Below are positions 1-11,307 of a stretch of 64,000 nt of DNA, in pieces; within the stretch, counting starts at the first letter, position 1; every line of letters begins with the position of its first letter. The position numbers were made by a program, and so were the translations under genes. The notes beneath the pieces are model-generated. The model was given only the letters and a program-made list of their open reading frames with translations, was not told the DNA's origin and made no database searches. Source of the stretch: Ascaphus truei (Eukaryota > Chordata > Amphibia > Anura > Ascaphidae); assembly GCA_036426205.1 (NCBI GenBank), contig CM071571.1, forward strand, positions 108,225,257 to 108,289,256, in the 5' to 3' direction.

Positions 1-961
1 GGCCTTTGATCGGAACCCCGCGGGTTCTCTCCAGGAACCTTGACGGAGTAGCGGAAGGCAAGAAAAGACTGCCCTGGGTCCCCATTATACCTATCGGGAG
101 GAACCAAGGCTCCGCTCCTATTAAACTGAAGCGAACGGGCAACTGAGAAGAGTGCGACCGCATTGAAGGTACCAGAGCGAGAACACTTGTACCTATACCC
201 ACTGGTTGTATCGCCAAAGAACCAGGTGACTCCTAGAGGAGGAACCAATTGTGATTCGTTGGAAGATGAGATCGGCATGACATCAGTGGCGATGCGCCTA
301 CAGGCGAACCCCCCAAAGGCATCAAGAGGAGAGCAGACAAGCCCGGAGACCATACGACGTGAGCGCTGGTGCGGCCGGAGGCCCTAAGAGTCCCACCGCA
401 GTCGTGACTCCCAGTGCGACGGAGACGGAAACCGAGACGATCCTAGAGGAGCCTGATGTCATCAAAAAGCAGCGGAGCGGTAAGTAGATTCTACCACCCC
501 CTTTACTCTGCCAGGCCAGACCGCAATCCGGCGAACAAGAAAGAGAGGCTTGAGGCCTACTTGTCGACCGGTACCGATGCTCCACCACCGCCCCGAAGGT
601 CCTCGACGCACTCGGTGCGTGACCCCGGAGCAGATGGAGATTCTGCAGGCGATCCTGACGACAGCGGTTCCGGTTCCACCGGGAGAAGAAAAGTCCTGAA
701 GGGTGTTCTCCTCTCCGAGCACGATGCTGCTATTGCCTGGCTGCCCTACGGAGTCGAGGCCCCTCCCGAGACTCTATAGCATGGCGGGAGTGCCTCTAAG
801 CACCAATTCCTGTGGCCAGGGGCCACCCGGTTGCTTGACAATGTCCTGGATGTTCCCCCAGCTCGCCCCCTAGCTCCACTGCCCCGGCCACTTGCCCCTG
901 CCCCGTCATGAGTGGTGCCACCGGGAATGGCCCTTCCCCTCTATACTCGACTAGCAAACCT
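1..961. other. GC-rich decayed remnant, unassigned
   Basis: The first 0.96 kb is clearly richer in G+C and CpG than the rest of the window. It has short open stretches in several frames, the longest at 456-779 on the plus strand, but none continues for a whole domain. Ser/Pro-rich, acidic wording in those stretches recalls a decayed gag-like or ORF1-like region of a retroelement, but I recognise no motif. It ends where an L2 3' tail begins, so it may be the flank into which that tail inserted. No function assigned. Confidence 0.3.
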
Positions 962-1290
962 CTCTATCCACCTTTAAGACCCACCTTAAGACACACTGTG
1001 AAATAGCACAGTGGATTATACTGGACACATGATACATAAAGCTTGGCCCCTGCATACGCACTTACCAGATTCCCTCCTCTGTCTGTACGTTCTCCCTACC
1101 TACCAATTAGATTGTAAGCTCCTCGGAGCAGGGACTCCTTTTCCTTAATGTTACTTTTATGTCTGAAGCACTTTACCCATGACCTGTTATTTAATTATCT
1201 GTTTATTTATTTGATTACCACATGTATTATACTACGTGAAGCGCTATGTACATTAATGGCGCTATTAAAATAAAGACATATACATACAAC
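962..1290 (+). mobile_element. 5'-truncated L2-type LINE, 3' tail
   Basis: This copy begins in the last codons of the LINE ORF2 (stretch encoding a Leu-STFK-type C-terminus) and continues through the 3' UTR. The UTR has the block reading ATTAGATTGTAAGCTC and ends in AAGCGCTATGTACATTAATGG followed by AATAAA-like sequence and a TACATA-rich tail. The same 3' sequence occurs at 5148-5520 (minus) and 17958-18247 (plus), so one family left at least three copies here. Confidence 0.8.
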
Positions 1291-1436
1291 TCCTCAAATG
1301 TCCATCTCCCTAGTGAATTCTAACTGTCCCTTTGTGCTGTCAACTAGCCATCCAAAAAACCCCACAGGGGACTGTAAGCTCTGTCAGGTTCTAAAAGCAG
1401 CAGCTCAGCTCTTGCAAAGTCATTTATCTCCTAGAG

Positions 1437-1606
1437 CAGAGGTTCCCATCCCAGCCCTGAAGGACCACTAACAGTGTAGGTTTTAAAGCTATCCTCTCAC
1501 TATCCCAGGTGGCCCACTCATTTTGACTGAACCACCTGTACTCAAGCAGAAGTATGCTTAAAACCTGCCCTGTTAGTAGCCCTTAAGGACTGGAGTTGGT
1601 ACCTTG
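1437..1606. mobile_element. hAT-type MITE (170 bp)
   Basis: Long imperfect terminal inverted repeats are visible: the left end runs from CAGAGGTTCCCATCCC and the right end, read on the minus strand, runs from CAAGGTACCAACTCC. Both arms then contain a block like GTCCTTAAGGGCTACTAACAG and TTTTAA. The flanks are TCCTAGAG (1429-1436) and TCCTAGGG (1607-1614), an 8-bp duplication with one mismatch. CA...TG ends with 8-bp duplication fit the hAT superfamily. It has no coding capacity. Confidence 0.7.
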
Positions 1607-1614
1607 TCCTAGGG

Positions 1615-2395
1615 CTATAACTGGCTCTCCATACAGTATCTGTACTACATATTTCTGTTATCAGCCTCTTGCCTACTCTTACATTTTCACGTGACTCCCA
1701 CTTCATTTGTGTCTACTTCTCAACTTTTCATTTTCTAAAGTGTACTGTCCACTTTGCACTGTGAGAAGTCCTAAGAACCTCTAAAAATAATTGGAAAGGT
1801 GTAAAAAAAATAGCACAGATTGATTAATTCATTTGCTGTATATGTATTTAAAGCAAGTCATATTGAGCAAACAGTTTCATGAATTATTACTTGTCATACA
1901 TAATTCCTAGCATTTACGTCATTTATATATATGAAATGTTTGCAATAAAATAACATGTAAATGAGTTTATGCGACGGGAAAATATGTGTAAATTTAGAAC
2001 AACCGGATGAAATTAGAAAAGAAACATGTAGAATCTTTTGAAACATTGAGTATGACAGGGATTTTAAGACACACAGGGAATTTGATTATCTGCAAAAGAT
2101 GTTTGCAAAACAAAATGATATCCTTCCTAAATATACTGTAAATCAGAAGGCATAATATTGGTGCTGAAAGAAAAATGAACAACATCAAGCATGTGGTACA
2201 GTGTCAACTTCTTTTAAGCTAAACAATTACATTTAAACAATTCTCAAAGTCCCAAAGAAATAACTAGTTAAAGGTTTATATTTAAAATGCTTCTGTCTTT
2301 AAAATTATGGCTTCTGTCTATACAGCAGGCCTGCACAACTTGTAAAGCGAGAAGGGCCGAAACACTCCAAGAAAAACGATTCCGGATCCGCATGG
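1615..2395. other. AT-rich sequence without recognised feature
   Basis: I see no open frame with recognisable protein character and no repeat unit in this stretch. It is ordinary AT-rich intergenic DNA before the simple-repeat block. Confidence 0.4.
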
Positions 2396-2400
2396 GTAAA

Positions 2401-2418
2401 AGCACATCATCATCATCT

Positions 2419-2458
<40 letters not shown>

Positions 2459-3060
2459 ATCAATCATCACCATATCATCTCATCATCATCACATCATCAT
2501 CATCTCATCATCACATCAATCATCATCATCATAATCATCATCCTCATCATCATCATCATATCCTCATATCTCCTCCAGTACCCCTCATCAATCTCTCCCA
2601 ACACCCCTCATCAATCTCTCCAGCACCCCCATCAATCACTCCAGCACCCTCATCATTCTCATCTCCCCCCGCACCCCCTCATCATTCTCATATCTCCCCC
2701 AGCACTCACATCTTCATATCTCCCCCTGCATCCCTCATCATCCTCATCTCCCCCAGCACTCATCATCTTCAATATCTCCCCCTGCATCCCTCATCACTCA
2801 TATCTCCCCCAGCACTCATCATCTTCATATATCTCCCCCTGTATCCCTCATCATCAACCTTGCGAGACTCACCCTCTATCCACACCCCATCTCTCCCCCT
2901 CACCCCTACACAATACTCCCCCTCCACATAAACACATACCCCACCCTGCAGACCACACACATCTGACCCCCCTGCACCTCACCCACTCTGCCTCATCCCC
3001 CCTGCACCTCAGCTCACATCACTCTCCCACCAGCATCTCACATCACTCCCCTGCACCTCA
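2401..3060. repeat. (ATC)n microsatellite grading into a C-rich minisatellite
   Basis: Pure and interrupted CAT/ATC trinucleotides fill 2404-2575. They grade into loosely repeated units containing CTCATCATCTTCATATCTCCCC and CCAGCACTCATC to about 2860, then a CACCTCACATCACTCC-like purine/pyrimidine-biased tract. The long open frame over this region is a His/Ser/Pro run produced by the repeat and is not a gene. Confidence 0.85.
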
Positions 3061-3150
3061 CATCACCCCCCTCACTCACTCACCACAACCCCCCCCCTGC
3101 ACACCTCCCCTCCCCCCTGCACCTCACCTCCCTCCCCATCACCCCACTCC
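3061..3150. repeat. C-rich spacer of the simple-repeat block
   Basis: Short C-runs and CACCTC words join the ATC-derived array to the CACTGC array. Nothing else is visible. Confidence 0.5.
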
Positions 3151-3695
3151 CCACTTCACTGACACACTGCCCTGACACTCTGACACACTGCCACTGACAC
3201 TTGACACTACACACTGCCACAGACACGCCACTGACACACTGCCACTGACACACTGCCACTCTGATACACTGCCACTCTGACACACTGACACCGACCGACA
3301 CACTACTCCACTGCCACACTGCCACACTGCCACTGCCACACTGCCACTGACACACTCTGCCACTGCACCTGCCACACTCCACTGACACACTGCCACTGAC
3401 ACACTGCCACACTGCCACTCTGACACACCTGCCCCTGCCACTGACACACTGATACTGCCACACTGACACACCACTGACACTGACACCTGACACACTGACA
3501 CACTGACACAGCCACACTGCCCACTGCCACACTGCCACAGCCACACTACACACTGCTACTCTGCCACACTTCCAAACTGACCACACTGCCACTGCCACTG
3601 ACACACTGCCACACTCCACCATGACACACTGACACACACTGCCACTGACACACTGCCACACTGCGCCATTGACACACTGACACACTGACACTAGC
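3151..3695. repeat. (CACTGCCACTGACA)n minisatellite
   Basis: Tandem CACTGCCA / CACTGACA words occupy more than 500 bp with frequent unit-length changes. Open frames on the minus strand read as Val/Ser/Cys/Gln repeats and are simple-repeat artefacts. Confidence 0.9.
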
Positions 3696-3831
3696 TCTGA
3701 GGAGAAGCTGCAGGGGGGTTCTACCTTTCACTGTGGAGGCATGGCTGGGGGAGGGAGGAGCCATCTTGGGCCCTGGCAGAAGGCACCTCACTCCTGCTCT
3801 CACTAATGAGACTCCGCGTCACTAAACCCAC

Positions 3832-3872
3832 NNNNNNNNNNNNNNNNNNNNNNNNNNNNNNNNNNNNNNNNN
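3832..3872. other. assembly gap (41 N)
   Basis: A run of N interrupts sequence carrying CACTAA.CCCGC words on both sides, so the gap is probably a collapsed tandem repeat. Confidence 0.99.
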
Positions 3873-4500
3873 CACTAACAAGCTCCGCTGTCACTAACCC
3901 CGCCCCCACCCTCTGCAGTGAGACCGGCCTCAGCTCTGTTCCTTCTCTCCTCTCTGCCTGCAGGGGATCGCATCAAACTGCTGCCGATCCTTCCCTAATA
4001 GGCAGAGCGGGCTCAGGGGGTTGAAGGGGGGGGGCATCACAATGCTAGTGCTCCTTCAATGTGTCGGCAGAGCGGGCTCAGGAGGGGGTTGGGAGCGTGT
4101 CAAAATGCTGGCGCTCCTTCCCTCCTGTGTCTGCAGAGTGGTCTGGGGGGGGAGGGGTGGAAGGAGGGCATCGCAGACCACACAGGGAGTGCAGGCGTGC
4201 CGCATGCGGCCTGCGAGCCGTATGTTGTGCAGGCATGGTTTAAAGTATGTCACATTCTTTTGTTGGCATTTTTACAGTTTCCATACATAGTCAACTGGGG
4301 GTAATAAGGAGTGGTCACTACAAGTCAGTGGGCTACCTGCACTCGTGCAACCCAGAGGGAGCACTGCCATGGATTCACTTACTGGGGGTTCAGGCAGGGC
4401 AAGGAAGGACTGCTGGAAGATGCCAAGAACATATATAAAAAGAATGTTTTATTTAGTAATATGAAAGGTAGAATTTCTGAAAGTGGGGTCCAGGGTTGAG
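3873..4500. other. unassigned GC-rich sequence with short imperfect repeats
   Basis: The block containing GCAGAGCGGGCTCAGG occurs twice (around 4001 and 4066), followed by similar GCGCTCCTTC words. These are imperfect local tandem copies. I see no coding signal. Confidence 0.35.
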
Positions 4501-4504
4501 ATGG

Positions 4505-4800
4505 GTGAATCAGCCCAAAGCCTTCCAAAATTTTCTCGCATTTTCAACCCAAAATATTTTTGCAGTGTAAAATCCACAAATGGATTTGGTCGGTTTTAAT
4601 TCAAATGTATTCATAAAAAACGCCATTGGATACAACCCGTGGATGGATTTCTAGAATCCAATTCGTGGATTCAGTAATGCATTGCAGAATTCTAAATTGC
4701 CAATGGATTGCTGAATCTCCAGATTGGATTCTACAAATCCATCCAGGATTGTAGAATCCATGGAATATATTGGTAATAATAAAAAATATGCAAAATGCGT
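4505..4800. repeat. degenerate repeats of GGATTCTAGAATCC type
   Basis: Words such as AATCCA, TGGATT and AGAATCC recur in both orientations through the segment, giving many short imperfect palindromes. It resembles decayed inverted-repeat DNA. I cannot assign it to a family. Sequence from 4800 to about 5145 has no recognised feature. Confidence 0.4.
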
Positions 4801-5147
4801 ACCGCCCTTTTTGAAATTGATCCACTGAAATATGTGGACAAAATGAACCAGCCTATCTGCTGCAGATCCAAATTTGCCCCCAAAATTTGCCAATGTCTAG
4901 ACTTGGGGTCCCATCTGACAGCAGCACTGTTTCAGGGTGTTGAAGGGAACCCAGGTGAGGGTTGGAGTACGTATTCTACCGCAGGGGGTAATTTCTATTA
5001 AGTCCTTTTTGTGCTTACAGGTCGGGATAACCCAATTATCCCTTAGTGTGAGCTACTAGTAACTGGCTTTTGGGCTCCGAGCCTATTTACCGTATATCTT
5101 CCTATAGGAGAACTAGCTCAAGCCACTTCAGGTAAGCTCCCCTCATT

Positions 5148-6327
5148 GTATTGTATTGTATTGTATTGTATTGTATTGTATTGTATGTCTTTATTTATAT
5201 AGCACCATTAATGTACATAGCGCTTCACAGTAGTAATACATGTGGAAATCAAATAAATAACAGATAATATAAATAACAGATCATGGGAATAAGTGCTTTA
5301 GACATAAAAGTAACATTAAGGAAGAGGAGTCCCTGCCCAGAGGAGCTTACAGTCTAATTGGTAGGTAGGGAGAACGTACAGAGACAGTAGGAGGGAGTTC
5401 TGGTAAGTGCGTCTGCAGGGGGCCAAGCTTTATGTATCATGTGTTCAGAATATCCACAGTGCTATTCATATGCTTCTTTAAGCAAGTCTGTCTTAAGATG
5501 GGTCTTAAAGGTGGATAGAGAGGGCGCTAGTCGGGTACTGCGGGGAAGGGCATTCCAGAGGTGTGGGGCAGTCAGTGGAAAAGGTTTAAGGCGGGGGAGG
5601 GCTTTAGATACAAAGGGGGTAGAAAGAAGATATCCTTGAGAAGAACGCAAGAGTCTGGATGGTGCATAATGAGAAATTAGGGCTGAGATGTAAGGAGGGG
5701 CAGAAGAGTGTAAAGCTTTAAAAGTGAGGAGAAGAATGGAGTGTGAGATGCGGGATTTGATCGGAAGCCAGGAGAGGAATTTCAGGAGGGGAGATGCTGA
5801 GACAGATCTAGGAAAGAGTAGAGTGATTCTGGCAGCAGCGTTTAGGATAGATTGTAGGGGAGACAGGTGAGAGGCAGGAAGGCCGGACAGCAGGAGGTTA
5901 CAGTAATCAAGACGGGAGAGAATGAGGGCTTGAGTCAGAGTTTAGCAACAGAGGAAAGGGCGTATCTTTGTTATATTGCGGAGGAAAAAATGACAGGTTT
6001 TAGAAATGTTTTGAATGTGAGGGGCGAATGTGAGAGAGGAGTCGAGTGTGACCCCTAGGCAGCGTGCTTGGGCTACTGGGTGAATGATCGTAGTTCCAGC
6101 AGTAATGTGGAAGGAGGTAGTAGGGCCAGGTTTGGGAGGAAGTATGAGGAGCTCTGTTTTAGCCATGTTGAGTTTAAGGCGGCGGAGGGCCATCCAGGAT
6201 GATATAGCAGAGAGAAATTCAGAAACTTTGGTTTGTACGGCAGGTGTAAGGTCGTGTGTTGAAAAGTATATTTGTGTGTCGTCAGCATAGAGGTGATAAT
6301 TAAAACCAAAAGATGTTATTAGGTCAC
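5148..6327 (-). mobile_element. L2-type LINE, 3' part (C-terminal ORF2 and 3' UTR)
   Basis: On the minus strand this segment encodes the downstream part of a non-LTR reverse transcriptase. The catalytic block reads HLYADDTQIY (5942-6346 frame) and is followed, with frame changes, by LDYCN-like and NAAAR-like blocks. The C-terminus (5462-5650) includes APHLWNALP. The 3' UTR then ends in a (TACAA)n-type tail at 5148-5185. The YADD block with this C-terminus and a microsatellite tail fits the L2/Rex-like group. Several frameshifts show it is dead. Its upstream half lies at 11807-14215; a Gmr1-like element separates the halves. Confidence 0.8.
6323..6327. repeat. target-site duplication GTCAC, left
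   Basis: GTCAC directly precedes the left LTR and is repeated at 11807-11811 directly after the right LTR. A 5-bp duplication is usual for Ty3/gypsy-type integrases. Confidence 0.85.
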
Positions 6328-6834
6328 TGTGACAGGGTGAAGTCAACCCCTATCAGTTATGCCTGGGAAACATATGTCTGAGTGCTTCATCCAGCACTCA
6401 TAAGGGTTAACTCAGGTGGAAGCTAGCTAATCAGGATGTAAGCTGACACCTGAGAGCCAGAAAGGTAGATAAGGATCTTGTTACCAGCAGTAGCTGGCTG
6501 TCTGAGATGAGAGCACATGGATAGATGTGCTGCTAGCCAGAAGGATACAGCACACTACTTACTGCAGCCAAAGTAAGATTTCTTTCATTTGTTTGCATGA
6601 CTGCTTAAAAAGACTCTTACGGTTTGGGTATGGTTTAGCCAGCCAGCCTGCTAGCTAGGACTGCTGTGTTAGTCAGTTTTCTCCCAACGTGGAGCAGGAT
6701 TTATTTGCTTAAAGGGACAGTGTACCTGCATGTTATGTTGCTGTGGAGGAATAAAGCCACTGAACGTTTTCATTTATTCTGAAACTACACGTGTGGACTG
6801 TTCCCTGACCTCGGCTACAGGCCGTCCTGCTACA
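6328..6834 (+). repeat. 5' LTR of Gmr1-like element
   Basis: The LTR starts TGTGACAGGG and ends CTGCTACA and is about 507 bp. It contains an AATAAA at about 6750. It carries a short CATTTGTTTG segment missing from the 3' copy. Confidence 0.9.
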
Positions 6835-6835
6835 G

Positions 6836-7936
6836 GTGGTGTCAGAAGTGGGATTTGGACGGGCCCTGTATCTGAAGGGCCACACACACAGACGGAAAAA
6901 AAAAATGGAGACAATTTTTTCTCAGTTCCTTGAGCAACAGCTCCAGCTAGCAGAGAAGCAAGCTGAGCGACAAGCCCAGCAAGATGAGCAACAGGCCCAG
7001 CGAGAGGAAAAGCTACTCCAATTGCTGGCCGAAGGCCCAGCCCCAGGCAGACCAGGGATTCCAAATAATCCACCGGTGATGCTGCATAAAATGAAGCCAA
7101 ACGAAGACCCAGAGGCATTTCTCCTCACTTTTGAAAGGGTAGCCACGGCCCACGGCTGGACAGTTGATCGCTGGGTAACGACTCTGGCTCCACTCCTCAT
7201 AGGGGAAGCTCAGGCAGCCTACCAGGCTCTTCCAGCAGACGAGGCCATGGACTATCAGCAACTAAAGGCTGCTATTCTGGATCGCCTAGGCCTCACTCCA
7301 GAGACCTACCGACAGCAGTTCCGGACAGTCAAATATACAAACAGAGACAGACCCCGGGTCGTAGCCCACCGCTTAGTAGACTTATGTACCAGGTGGATAC
7401 AACCGGAAAAACATGACAAGGCAGAGATCCTTGAACAGTTTGTGCTCGAGCAGTTCATACAGATACTGCCCCCCTCCTCCCGCTCCTGGGTAAAAAGACA
7501 CGCTGCATTTTCCCTGGATTCAGCGGTCCGCTTGGTGGAAAACTTCCTGGGCCACGACACCCAACAGGGTAGCTGGGAATGGCCGGTGCAAATACCAGTT
7601 GCTTCCAGTAATACTAGAGGCAGGAGAGCAGACAATCGAGGGGTCTACAACCCGCCAGCTCGGGAGATCCAGTCAACCCGATCGGAAGACCCTTTCCCAT
7701 CTCGGAGGGTTCCTGGTACAAACTCCTGCAGAGACGCCCGTCCTGGGTCTGAGGCCACTGGATCACTCAAGGGAGGCTGCCACCCACAGTATTCCCCGAG
7801 AACCTGGACTCCTGTCACCCACCCGGTGGAGAGGATAACCCCACCAACCAGAAGGGAGGATCCCATCCAACAGCAGAGAGGTCCAAACGCCGAGCCCCGT
7901 CGAGAGCTTCCGCTGACGACTGAGGTTGCGGATTGA
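6836..7936 (+). pseudogene. gag: Gag with SCAN-like capsid domain
   Basis: A translated frame of 366 codons; the likely start is the ATG at 6905, since the upstream part overlaps the primer-binding site. After a Gln/Glu-rich coiled stretch (residues about 25-65) comes a capsid-like helical region. Residues about 155-240 include the blocks YRQQFRTVKY, RPEK-like IQPEKHDK, LEQFVLEQF and ILPPSSRSWVK, which match the pattern of the vertebrate SCAN domain. SCAN is known to derive from the Gag of Gmr1-like elements. No intact CCHC zinc knuckle is seen; a CG..DHSREA-like remnant in another frame near 7735-7775 may be its decayed form. The protein would form particles around element RNA. Confidence 0.8.
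6837..6855 (+). promoter_or_regulatory. primer-binding site, tRNA-Leu type
   Basis: Two bases after the LTR the sequence TGGTGTCAGAAGTGGGATT begins. As far as I know this equals the complement of the 3' end of vertebrate tRNA-Leu (CAA/CAG type) including CCA. It would prime minus-strand DNA synthesis. Confidence 0.7.
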
Positions 7937-8025
7937 GGAGATGAGATGGACTGTTCATATGGCTCCGAAGGGACCACAATCCGTGGTTAGTCCCAGCATC
8001 TCTGGAGGGGACAAAAGTAAACACC

Positions 8026-11000
8026 ATGCTGGACTCGGGCTCTGGAAAAACCCTGATCCAAGAGGGCCTAATTCCAAGCAATAGACTATCTTATGACTCT
8101 CCTTGGAATATTGAGTGTATCCATGGGGATACAAAGAGATACCCGACGGCGAATGTTCTACTGCGTATCCAGGATCAAGAGGCTAGCCTACTAGTGGGAG
8201 TTGCTCCCTGGCTACCTGCTCCTGTTCTACTTGGCCAAGACTGGCCCTACCTTGAAACATTGTTGGCCCCTACTCCTACGGAGCCTACTTCTCTGGTACC
8301 GAAGAAGCCCGGAGACTTGTTCCCTTTTTCCCCAGAGATTTTTCCCCGTAGACACCATGTCCCAAAGACACGTAAACAGAGACGTGCGGAGAAAGAGGAC
8401 TGGTTAAGAAAGGCTGGGACTCTTGGTAACATTAGTCAGCCCAAAGGTCTGCAGGTCATGGCCGGGGATGACCAGGGTGGGGAACACATAGATACAGGAA
8501 TTTTGCCAGACCTGGATCTTCCTGACTTTCGTCAGAGGCAGAGGGAGGACCCAGCTCTGGCTAGACAATATGAGAAGGTGGTACAGGTCAACAACAAGAT
8601 AATGGATGAACAGGGTGTAAAAGTGTTTCCACATTTTGAACTGTTTAATGACATTCTATATCGTGTGAATAAGGTTACACAAACAGGGGAGGTCATTCAA
8701 CAGATGCTAGTCCCTAAAGGGTTGATTAAAACGGTGTTCACCCTAGCCCATACTCTCCCATGGGGTGGTCATTTGGGCAGAGATAAAACCACGGACCGCA
8801 TCTCGTCCCGGTTTTACTGACCAGGCATACATGGTGACATCATGAAACTATGTGAGACATGTCCTGAATGCCAGTTAACTAGCCAAAAAGGACAGAAGCC
8901 GGCTCCTTTGGTTCCTCTGCCCTTGGTAGCCGTCCCATTCGAGAGAATTGGGGTAGATCTGGTCGGACCTTTAGAACCCTCTGCGAAGGGACATAAATTT
9001 ATACTCGTTGTGGTAGATTATGCCACCAGATATCCTGAGGCCTTCCCTCTGAGATCAGCCACTGCTAAACAGGTTGCTCACAGGCTGTTAGCACTGTTCT
9101 CTAGGGTAGGACTTCCCCAAGTAATGTTAACTGACCAGGGAACAAATTTCATGGCAAAGTTAATGCAGGATGTCCTAAAGTTATTGGAGGTAAAATCCGT
9201 CCGGACCTCAGTCTACCATCCTCAGACTGATGGATTGGTAGAGAGGTTTAACCGTACTTTAAAAACCATGCTTAGGAAGTTTGTGGACACTGAAAAGCGA
9301 GCTTGGGATGAACTTCTCCCTTTCCTGTTGTTTGCGGTACGAGAAGTTCCCCAATCATCTACAGGCTTCTCCCCGTTTGAGCTCCTATATGGACGCCAAC
9401 CTCGGGGTATTCTCGACCTACTGAAGGAATCCTGGGAGGAGGAGCCCTCCCCCTCCAAGAATACCCTTCAGTATGTCATAGACCTTAGAAATCGCCTAGA
9501 CATGCTAGGTCGGTTTGCTAAGGAAAACCTCAAATCTGCTCAAGAACGTCAAGAAAGGCAGTATAACCAAAATGCTCGCTTGAGGGTCCTCCAACCTGGG
9601 GACCAAGTGATGCTACTACTACCGAAATCAGAGAGTAAACTCCTTGTGAAGTGGCAGGGTCCTTTCCAAGTTCTCCGCCGCACCGGGGAAGTGAACTATG
9701 AGAACTCTCAACCAGGGTCCAGGAAAGGTAAACAAATCTACCACGTGAACCTCCTGAAACCCTGGAAAACGATGAGATCACTGTTCATCCACCCTCGGGA
9801 AGGAGAAACGGATTTGGGTCCGCAGCTTCCAAAGGGTAGTACGTACAATGACCATCAGGTTCCCATGGGAGGGCAGTTAACAACGGAACAAAGGTCAAAC
9901 CTACTAGAATTATGTGACCAGTTCCCAGAAGTTTTTTCGGAGCTGCCAGGGCAGACAAATTTAGTGTCTCATAGGATTGAGACAGAACCTGGCATAAAAG
10001 TATGGTCCCGTCCCTATAGATTGCCAGAGGGCCGAAAAGACCTGGTAGAGAGGGAGATAATAGACATGTTGGAATTGGGCGTGATCGAGGAGTCCCACAG
10101 CGAATGGTGTAGCCCTATTGTGTTGGTCCCTAAACCAGATGGGAAGGTGAGGTTTTGCGTGGATCTGCGAAAGGTAAATGCTGTATCCAGATTTGATGCA
10201 TATCCAATGCCTAGGGTGGATGAATTGCTTGACTCACTTGGGAAAGCAGAGTATATCTCTACCCTAGATCTCACGAAAGGATATTGGCAGATACCTCTAG
10301 CGGAAGAATCCAAATGCAAAACTGCCTTCACCACCCCTCTCGGGTTATACCAATTCGTCACTATGCCATTTGGGTTACATGGGGCTCCAGCCACGTTCCA
10401 AAGGTTAATGGACAAGGTACTACGACCCCATAGGGCATATGCCGCGGCCTACTTGGATTACATTGTCATCTATAGCAGACACTGGCAGTCTCATATAAAA
10501 AGGTTAAGGGCAGTCCTAACGTCCTTAAGAGAAGCAGGGCTCACTGCAAATCCAAAAAAATGTGCCCTGGGTAAATCCACTACAAAGTACTTGGGCTATG
10601 CCGTTGGGGGAGGGATAGTAAGGCCACTAGCTAGCAAGGTGGCCGCCATAAAGGAAGTCCCCACCCCACAGACAAAGACACAGGTCCGCTCCCTTTTGGG
10701 GCTAGCAGGGTATTACCGGCGGTTTATCCCCAATTTTTCAGAAATATCTGCACCCCTAACAGATCTGACAAAAAAGAGTGCCCCGACCCAAGTTAAATGG
10801 TCTTGGGAGTGCCAAGATGCCTTTGACATGCTAAAAAAGTGCCTGTCAGAGCGTCCCGCTCTTCGGAGCCCAGATTTTAAAGAGCCCTTCATCATCCAGA
10901 CGGATGCCTCAGAGGTAGGACTGGGAGCAGTGCTGTCTCAGCAATTTGATGGTGTTGAACACCCCATACTGTTCATCAGCCGGAAGCTGTTCCCAAGGGA

Positions 11001-11241
11001 AGTGAGGTATTCCGTTATTGAGAAGGAGTGCCTCGCTGTAAAATGGGCAATTGAGGCCTTGAGACATTATGTCGCCGGAGTACACTTCACCCTGGTCACT
11101 GACCATGCGCCCTTGAAGTGGTTAAACACCATGAAGGACACAAATCCAAGGTTGACCAGGTGGTATATGGCCCTCCAACCCTTCTCTTTTGATATTCAGC
11201 ATAGACCTGGAAAAGACCATGGAAATGCTGATTTTTTGTGA
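8026..11241 (+). pseudogene. pol: Pol: protease-integrase-RT-RNase H, disabled
   Basis: One frame runs from 8026 to 11241 apart from a TGA at 8818-8820. Protease: MLDSGSG near the start and LLGQDW about 60 residues later. Integrase: zinc-binding H..H then CETCPEC, catalytic blocks GVDLVGP, LTDQGTNF and TDGLVERFN, then a GPF-type C-terminal module. Reverse transcriptase: from about 9900, with VPKPDGKVRFCVDLR, LDLTKGYWQIPL and an active-site block YLDYIVIYS in which the usual second Asp is Tyr. RNase H: TDASEVGLGAVLSQ, EKECLAVKW and TDHAPLKWL, ending NADFL then TGA. The TGA at 8818 sits where a Trp is expected between the zinc-binding His and Cys pairs. An 89-bp gap separates it from gag. Confidence 0.88.
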
Positions 11242-11293
11242 AGAGAAGGAGTGGAGGGTCAGGCTTCAGCCGTGTGGGACACTAGCCACACAC

Positions 11294-11307
11294 AAACAGG
11301 GGAGGTA
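11294..11307 (+). promoter_or_regulatory. polypurine tract
   Basis: The purine-rich run AAACAGGGGAGGTA lies directly before the 3' LTR and would prime plus-strand DNA synthesis. Confidence 0.7.

Noticed and set aside
2287..2931. 214-codon His/Ser/Pro-rich open frame
   Set aside because: It is produced by (ATC)n and related simple repeats and has no complexity of a real protein.
3080..3691. 203-codon Val/Ser/Cys/Gln frame on the minus strand
   Set aside because: It is the translation of the CACTGC/CACTGACA array; similar frames occur in all phases.
2401..3695. CRISPR-like repeat array
   Set aside because: The repeats are contiguous microsatellite units without unique spacers, in a vertebrate genome.
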